Shown in pieces: positions 17,001 to 21,126 of a stretch of 21,126 nt of DNA (position 1 is its first letter; each line of letters begins with the position of its first letter). A program made the position numbers and the translations under genes. The notes beneath the pieces were generated by a model, which was given only the letters and a program-made list of their open reading frames with translations, made no database searches and was not told the DNA's origin. The stretch comes from CAYLYP01 sp964387795. GTDB taxonomy: Bacteria; Bacteroidota; Bacteroidia; Bacteroidales; UBA7960. The stretch is from contig CAYLYP010000056.1 in NCBI GenBank assembly GCA_964387795.1, positions 1 through 21,126 of the forward strand. Reading direction: 5' to 3'.

Positions 17001-18074
17001 ATGGAAGCTGAATTTGAAAGCGGAAGCGAAAAGATCAGGGTAGGTATTACCCATGGAGATATTAATGGCATTGGCTATGAGATTATTATCAAAGCCTTGT
17101 CCGACCCACGTATGCTTGAATTGTTTACACCTGTTGTTTATGGCTCTTCAAAAGTTGCTTCTTATCACAGGAAAACTGTTGAAGCCGGGGAGTTTAACTT
17201 TAATGTGATAAAAAGCGGTGAGCCTTTGTCAGATAAAAAAACCAACATTATCAATATTTATAATCAGGAGATTAAGATTGAGTTGGGACAAAGTACAAAG
17301 ATTGCAGGTGAACTGTCTTACCTTGCCCTTGAAGCAGCTATTGATGACATCAGGAACAACAATATAGATGTCCTTGTTACTGCTCCCATAAACAAAAAAA
17401 ACATCAAAAGCGATAAGTTTAATTTCCCAGGGCATACAGAATACCTCGCAGATAAGTTTGGGGTTAAGGAACCACTGATGTTGATGGTGAGCCGAAATGT
17501 CAGGATAGGTGTTATCACCGGGCATATTCCTATTAAGGATATATCGAAAAGTATCAACACTGAATTAATACTTGGCAAGACCCGTATATTAAACCAAAGC
17601 CTGATAAAAGACTTTGGTATCCGGCGCCCTAAAATAGCCATACTTGGTTTGAACCCTCATGCCGGGGATAAAGGGGTGATAGGAATGGAAGAAGAAGAAA
17701 TTATCATACCTGCAATAAAACAAGCCTTTGATGAAGGTATCCTTTGTTATGGCCCTTATCCTGCTGATGGCTTTTTTGGTGCTGCAAGTTTTAACCAGTT
17801 TGATGGGATCCTTGCCATGTACCACGATCAGGGATTAATCCCATTTAAAACCCTTTCGTTTAAAAGCGGTGTTAACTTCACTGCCGGTTTGCCTATTGTA
17901 AGGACTTCGCCTGCGCATGGCACTGCTTATGAGCTTGCAGGTAAGAACCAATCCAGCGATGATGCTTTTCGTGAATCAATTTATCTGGCTTTGGATATTT
18001 TTAAAAATCGTAAGATGCATGAGGAGTTGATAAAAAACCCTCTTTACCCTTCTCACCTGGATGATGAAAAATAG
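17001..18074 (+). CDS. pdxA: 4-hydroxythreonine-4-phosphate dehydrogenase (PdxA)
   Basis: PdxA oxidises 4-phosphohydroxy-L-threonine with NAD(P) in the DXP-dependent route to pyridoxal phosphate; the product is condensed by PdxJ. The 357-residue length is slightly above the common 330, owing to a short acidic N-terminal lead. GITHGDINGIGYE opens the domain. TAPINK, FPGHTEYL, LNPHAGDKG, GPYPADGFF, YHDQGLIPFK and TSPAHGTA follow in family order. H145, H220 and H275 occupy the three metal-binding positions, so the enzyme should be active. It is in the middle of the operon, 48 bp after pepA and 20 bp before murF-alr. PdxA-like paralogues with other substrates exist, but nothing in this sequence points to one. 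Its product supports the PLP-dependent racemase encoded next. Confidence 0.95.
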   Translation: MEAEFESGSEKIRVGITHGDINGIGYEIIIKALSDPRMLELFTPVVYGSSKVASYHRKTVEAGEFNFNVIKSGEPLSDKKTNIINIYNQEIKIELGQSTKIAGELSYLALEAAIDDIRNNNIDVLVTAPINKKNIKSDKFNFPGHTEYLADKFGVKEPLMLMVSRNVRIGVITGHIPIKDISKSINTELILGKTRILNQSLIKDFGIRRPKIAILGLNPHAGDKGVIGMEEEEIIIPAIKQAFDEGILCYGPYPADGFFGAASFNQFDGILAMYHDQGLIPFKTLSFKSGVNFTAGLPIVRTSPAHGTAYELAGKNQSSDDAFRESIYLALDIFKNRKMHEELIKNPLYPSHLDDEK

Positions 18075-18094
18075 CCTATAACCCTTTATTTATC

Positions 18095-20596
18095 ATGGTT
18101 GATGATTATCTATACAGGACGTCACAATTAGCGCAGATTTTTGATGGGATTTTATACGGGAACGATTTCGCGCTTGTGGCCCGTAACCTGCTCATTGATA
18201 GTAGAAAACTGATATCACCCGTTGATACAGTATTTTTTGCTTTGGTAAGCCAACGCAATGATGGGCATAAATATATTCCCGAATTACTTGATAAAGGGGT
18301 CCGCGTTTTTGTTGGTTCCGAATCATTGCCCTCGATTTTTAAATCCTATAGCGATGCTGTTTATATCAGGGTGATGGATGCCACACGTTCCTTACAGATC
18401 CTGGCTTCAATACATCGTAGCAGGTTTTCGCTCCCGGTATTAGGAATCACCGGGAGTAATGGAAAGACAATTGTTAAAGAATGGTTGTTTCAACTGCTTA
18501 ATCCCTTTTATCGCATTGTAAGAAACCCCAGAAGCTATAATTCCCAAATCGGGGTGCCTTTGTCTATCTGGCAGATCCAACGGGAAGATGAGCTTGGCTT
18601 TTTTGAAGCAGGGATTAGTAATGTGGGTGAAATGAAATATCTTGAAAAAGTATTACAACCCCAGGCAGGAATCTTAACCAATATAGGACCAGCACATGAT
18701 GAGTTTTTCAAGAGTAGGGAGGAAAAACTCGCAGAAAAACTTAAATTGTTCGAGAATTCTGAAGTTTTGATATATTGCTCCGATCAGCATTTTGTTAATG
18801 AAAGAATACTGGAATGGAAAAAAACAAAGCCTGATTTAAAGCTCTTTCGATGGGGCTTTGATAAGGATGCTGATATGAGGCTTCTGGATACAACAACCCA
18901 TCTTGGTAAAACGCTTGTATTGCTTGAGCATAATGGAAAGATGCAAAGGTTCCCTATCCCTTTTGCCGATCCTGCTTCTATTGAAAATGCCCTGCACTGT
19001 GCAGCCTTTCTTTGCTATCTCGATTATGAGCCTGAAGGTTTTGCTGATACCTTTGCTGCCCTACAGCCTGTTGCAATGCGTCTTGAGCTCAAACAGGGCA
19101 TCAATCAATGCTCGGTTATCAATGACAGTTATAACTCTGACCTGGCTTCACTTTCTATTGCATTAGACTTCCTGGCAGACCAAAACCAGCATTCAGGAAG
19201 GGTTTTGATACTTTCGGATATATTACAAACCGGTGTGGAAGCAAAGAACCTCTATACAAGTGTTGCAGATTTGCTTAAACGAAAAGGGGTTAGCCGTCTT
19301 ATCGGTATTGGTGAGACTATCTCATCGCAAAAAGATATCTTCCAACTGCCTGCTGTTTTTTTTCCAGACACCCGGGAGTTTATTGCTAATTATGATTTTT
19401 CAAAATTCAACAATGAGGCAATCTTACTTAAGGGCGCCAGAAGTTTTGAATTTGAGGAAATTAGCAATATCCTTCAGTTAAAAGACCATGAAACAATTCT
19501 TGAAATTGACCTTGATGCTTTAATCCATAACCTGAATGTTTACAGGAGCTTCTTAAAACCTGGTGTTAAGGTGATGGCTATGGTAAAAGCTTTTGGCTAT
19601 GGATCGGGAAGTAGCGAAATAGCAAATGTCCTTCAGTATTATCATGCTGATTACCTGGCTGTTGCTTATGCTGATGAAGGGAAAGAACTTCGGAAGGGAG
19701 GGATTAAACTCCCTATAATGGTAATGAACCCTGAGCTGAAAAGCCTTGAAGTGATATTTAAATACCACCTTGAGCCTGAGATTTATAGCCTTCGTTTACT
19801 TGAGAAATTTGTTGCTGCATTAAAATACTATCCGGTATATTCAAACGAAAACCCATTGTATATCCATATAAAAGTGGATACTGGAATGCACAGGTTAGGT
19901 TTTACAGTAGAGGAGCTTAATGATGCTTTGGATTATATCCAGGAACAACCTAGTATTAAAGTCAGGAGTATTTTTTCACATCTGGCAGCCAGCGATGAAG
20001 AAATACATGATGAATTCACCCTCCAGCAGATTGAGGTTTTTAAACAAACTGCATTAAAAACAGAAACTTTATTGGGCTATGGGATAATAAAACATATCCT
20101 CAACTCAGCAGGCATATACAGGTTCCCTGAAGCTCATTTTGATATGGTAAGGCTGGGAATCGGCTTATATGGGGTTGCCCATGATGATAAACTACAAGCT
20201 CTGTTGCACCATGTAAGTACCCTGAAATCGGTAGTTTCGCAGGTGAAAAAAATTAAAGCCGGTGAAACAGTAGGTTATAGCCGTAAAGCCTTGTTTAAAA
20301 AGGGAGGTGAAGTGGCAATTGTTCCGGTGGGCTATGCTGATGGCCTTAACAGGAAGCTTGGTAATGGGAATGGCCATCTTTTCATTAAAGGGCGGCTTGT
20401 ACCTATTGTAGGGAATGTTTGTATGGATATGTGCATGGTTGATGTTAGCGGATTAAATGTAAAGGAGGGCGATGAAGTGGAAGTTTTTGGCAAGAACTAT
20501 CCGGTTTCAAGGCTTGCTAAAGATATAGATACCATTCCTTATGAAGTGCTTACAAGTGTTTCTACAAGAGTAAAACGGATTTATTTCAGGGAATAA
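18095..20596 (+). CDS. murF-alr: Bifunctional MurF ligase / alanine racemase fusion
   Basis: An 833-residue cytoplasmic fusion joins two steps of peptidoglycan precursor synthesis. The N-terminal half (about 1-455) is MurF, which adds D-Ala-D-Ala to UDP-MurNAc-tripeptide. It shows DSRKLISPVDTVFFAL, the ATP loop GITGSNGKT with K124, EAGISNVGEM, TNIGPAHDEF and NDSYNSD. The C-terminal half (about 462-833) is a fold-type III alanine racemase: EIDLDALIHNL, VMAMVKAFGYGSGS with the PLP lysine K498, TVGYSR with catalytic tyrosine Y728, GYADGLNRKLGNG and NVCMDMCMVDV. Both active sites look intact. This fused arrangement is known in Bacteroidota and supports that assignment. It starts 20 bp after pdxA and ends 28 bp before the convergent amidotransferase gene, with no clear terminator between them. 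Confidence 0.96.
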   Translation: MVDDYLYRTSQLAQIFDGILYGNDFALVARNLLIDSRKLISPVDTVFFALVSQRNDGHKYIPELLDKGVRVFVGSESLPSIFKSYSDAVYIRVMDATRSLQILASIHRSRFSLPVLGITGSNGKTIVKEWLFQLLNPFYRIVRNPRSYNSQIGVPLSIWQIQREDELGFFEAGISNVGEMKYLEKVLQPQAGILTNIGPAHDEFFKSREEKLAEKLKLFENSEVLIYCSDQHFVNERILEWKKTKPDLKLFRWGFDKDADMRLLDTTTHLGKTLVLLEHNGKMQRFPIPFADPASIENALHCAAFLCYLDYEPEGFADTFAALQPVAMRLELKQGINQCSVINDSYNSDLASLSIALDFLADQNQHSGRVLILSDILQTGVEAKNLYTSVADLLKRKGVSRLIGIGETISSQKDIFQLPAVFFPDTREFIANYDFSKFNNEAILLKGARSFEFEEISNILQLKDHETILEIDLDALIHNLNVYRSFLKPGVKVMAMVKAFGYGSGSSEIANVLQYYHADYLAVAYADEGKELRKGGIKLPIMVMNPELKSLEVIFKYHLEPEIYSLRLLEKFVAALKYYPVYSNENPLYIHIKVDTGMHRLGFTVEELNDALDYIQEQPSIKVRSIFSHLAASDEEIHDEFTLQQIEVFKQTALKTETLLGYGIIKHILNSAGIYRFPEAHFDMVRLGIGLYGVAHDDKLQALLHHVSTLKSVVSQVKKIKAGETVGYSRKALFKKGGEVAIVPVGYADGLNRKLGNGNGHLFIKGRLVPIVGNVCMDMCMVDVSGLNVKEGDEVEVFGKNYPVSRLAKDIDTIPYEVLTSVSTRVKRIYFRE

Positions 20597-20624
20597 TAAT
20601 TGCAATTTTTATATATCGGAGTAA

Positions 20625-21126
20625 TCAAAGAAACAGCCAGTTTGTTAAAATCTGTCTGCCATTGGGAGTAAGAATAGATTCAGGGTGGAATTGAAGCCCT
20701 TTGACATCAAGTGTTTTGTGTGATATTCCCATGATGGTGTTACTATCATCAATTGCTGTAATTTTTAAACAATCAGGAAGATGTTCCGCATTTACTGCCC
20801 ACGAATGATAGCGTGCTGAAGGGAACTCCTGTGGGCAATCAATAAATAATGGTTCTTTCGGATCTGTAACAATTGTATTCAACTGTATGCCATGCATAAC
20901 GGCATCAAGGTTTATTAAATTTCCCCCAAACACCTCAGCAATTGCCTGATGCCCAAGGCATACACCCAGTATGCTTTTTGATGTTGAAAATGCCTTAATG
21001 ATTTCACAGCTTATACCCGCATCTTTTGGTAATCCTGGCCCCGGTGAAATAATTATCTTATTGTATTCATTAACCTCATTCAACTGGATTTCCCTGTTCC
21101 TTTTAACAACCAAACCTGAACCATCA
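20625..21126 (-). CDS. trpG: Glutamine amidotransferase subunit, TrpG/PabA type, N-terminus cut by window edge
   Basis: The minus-strand frame is open to the right edge (DGSGLVVKRN before the first internal start), so about 20-25 N-terminal residues, including the usual DNYDSF motif, lie outside. It is the class-I glutaminase that feeds ammonia to a chorismate-using partner: anthranilate synthase (tryptophan) or aminodeoxychorismate synthase (folate). IISPGPGLP, GVCLGHQAIAEVFGG with the catalytic cysteine codon at 20960-20958, ARYHSWAV, and LQFHPESILTPNG with the catalytic histidine (20687-20685) and glutamate (20681-20679) are all present. The sequence cannot separate TrpG from PabA, and one protein often serves both. 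The partner subunit should lie to the right if there is an operon. It converges on murF-alr. Confidence 0.88.
   Translation of the reverse strand, partial: DGSGLVVKRNREIQLNEVNEYNKIIISPGPGLPKDAGISCEIIKAFSTSKSILGVCLGHQAIAEVFGGNLINLDAVMHGIQLNTIVTDPKEPLFIDCPQEFPSARYHSWAVNAEHLPDCLKITAIDDSNTIMGISHKTLDVKGLQFHPESILTPNGRQILTNWLFL

Overview
The window looks like chromosome of a Bacteroidota (Bacteroidetes) organism. The evidence is an adjacent SusC/SusD outer-membrane pair, a MurF-Alr fusion of the type known from that phylum, promoters of the Bacteroidota form (TAnnTTTG with an upstream TTG), A-rich leaders in place of strong Shine-Dalgarno sites, and AT-rich gaps. No species can be named from the sequence alone.

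Layout. Positions 1-7930 (minus strand) hold two very large soluble sensor genes read in the same direction. The promoter-proximal gene encodes a hybrid histidine kinase with five PAS units, HisKA, HATPase and a receiver. It is followed by a longer chain of PAS and GAF domains, at least 1564 residues, that runs off the left edge before any output domain. Positions 7931-9008 form a 1.08-kb non-coding divergent region. It holds a promoter for each direction, an 11-bp GC-rich tandem array, and a roughly 229-bp MITE-like element with 16-bp terminal inverted repeats and a 6-bp flanking direct repeat. Positions 9009-13784 (plus) carry a SusC/SusD pair with no linked degradative enzyme, closed by a perfect 20-bp bidirectional terminator. 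Positions 13872-14121 hold no gene but contain a sequence closely resembling the susC leader and start codon, perhaps the relic of a second susC. Positions 14122-15293 (minus) are mqnC, for menaquinone synthesis by the futalosine route, with its stop codon inside its terminator. Positions 15492-20596 (plus) look like one operon: an M17 leucyl aminopeptidase, pdxA and a murF-alr fusion. A convergent glutamine amidotransferase subunit (TrpG/PabA type) is cut by the right edge.

How the genes fit together. The right half is housekeeping: quinone, vitamin B6, peptidoglycan and chorismate metabolism. PdxA contributes to pyridoxal phosphate, the cofactor of the Alr half of the next gene. The left half is accessory: large cytoplasmic sensors divergent from an orphan nutrient-uptake pair. 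Whether the sensors control the pair is inference only. I see no clear evidence of a wholly new system. The features most worth following up are the PAS/GAF giant, the structured divergent region and the duplicated leader.
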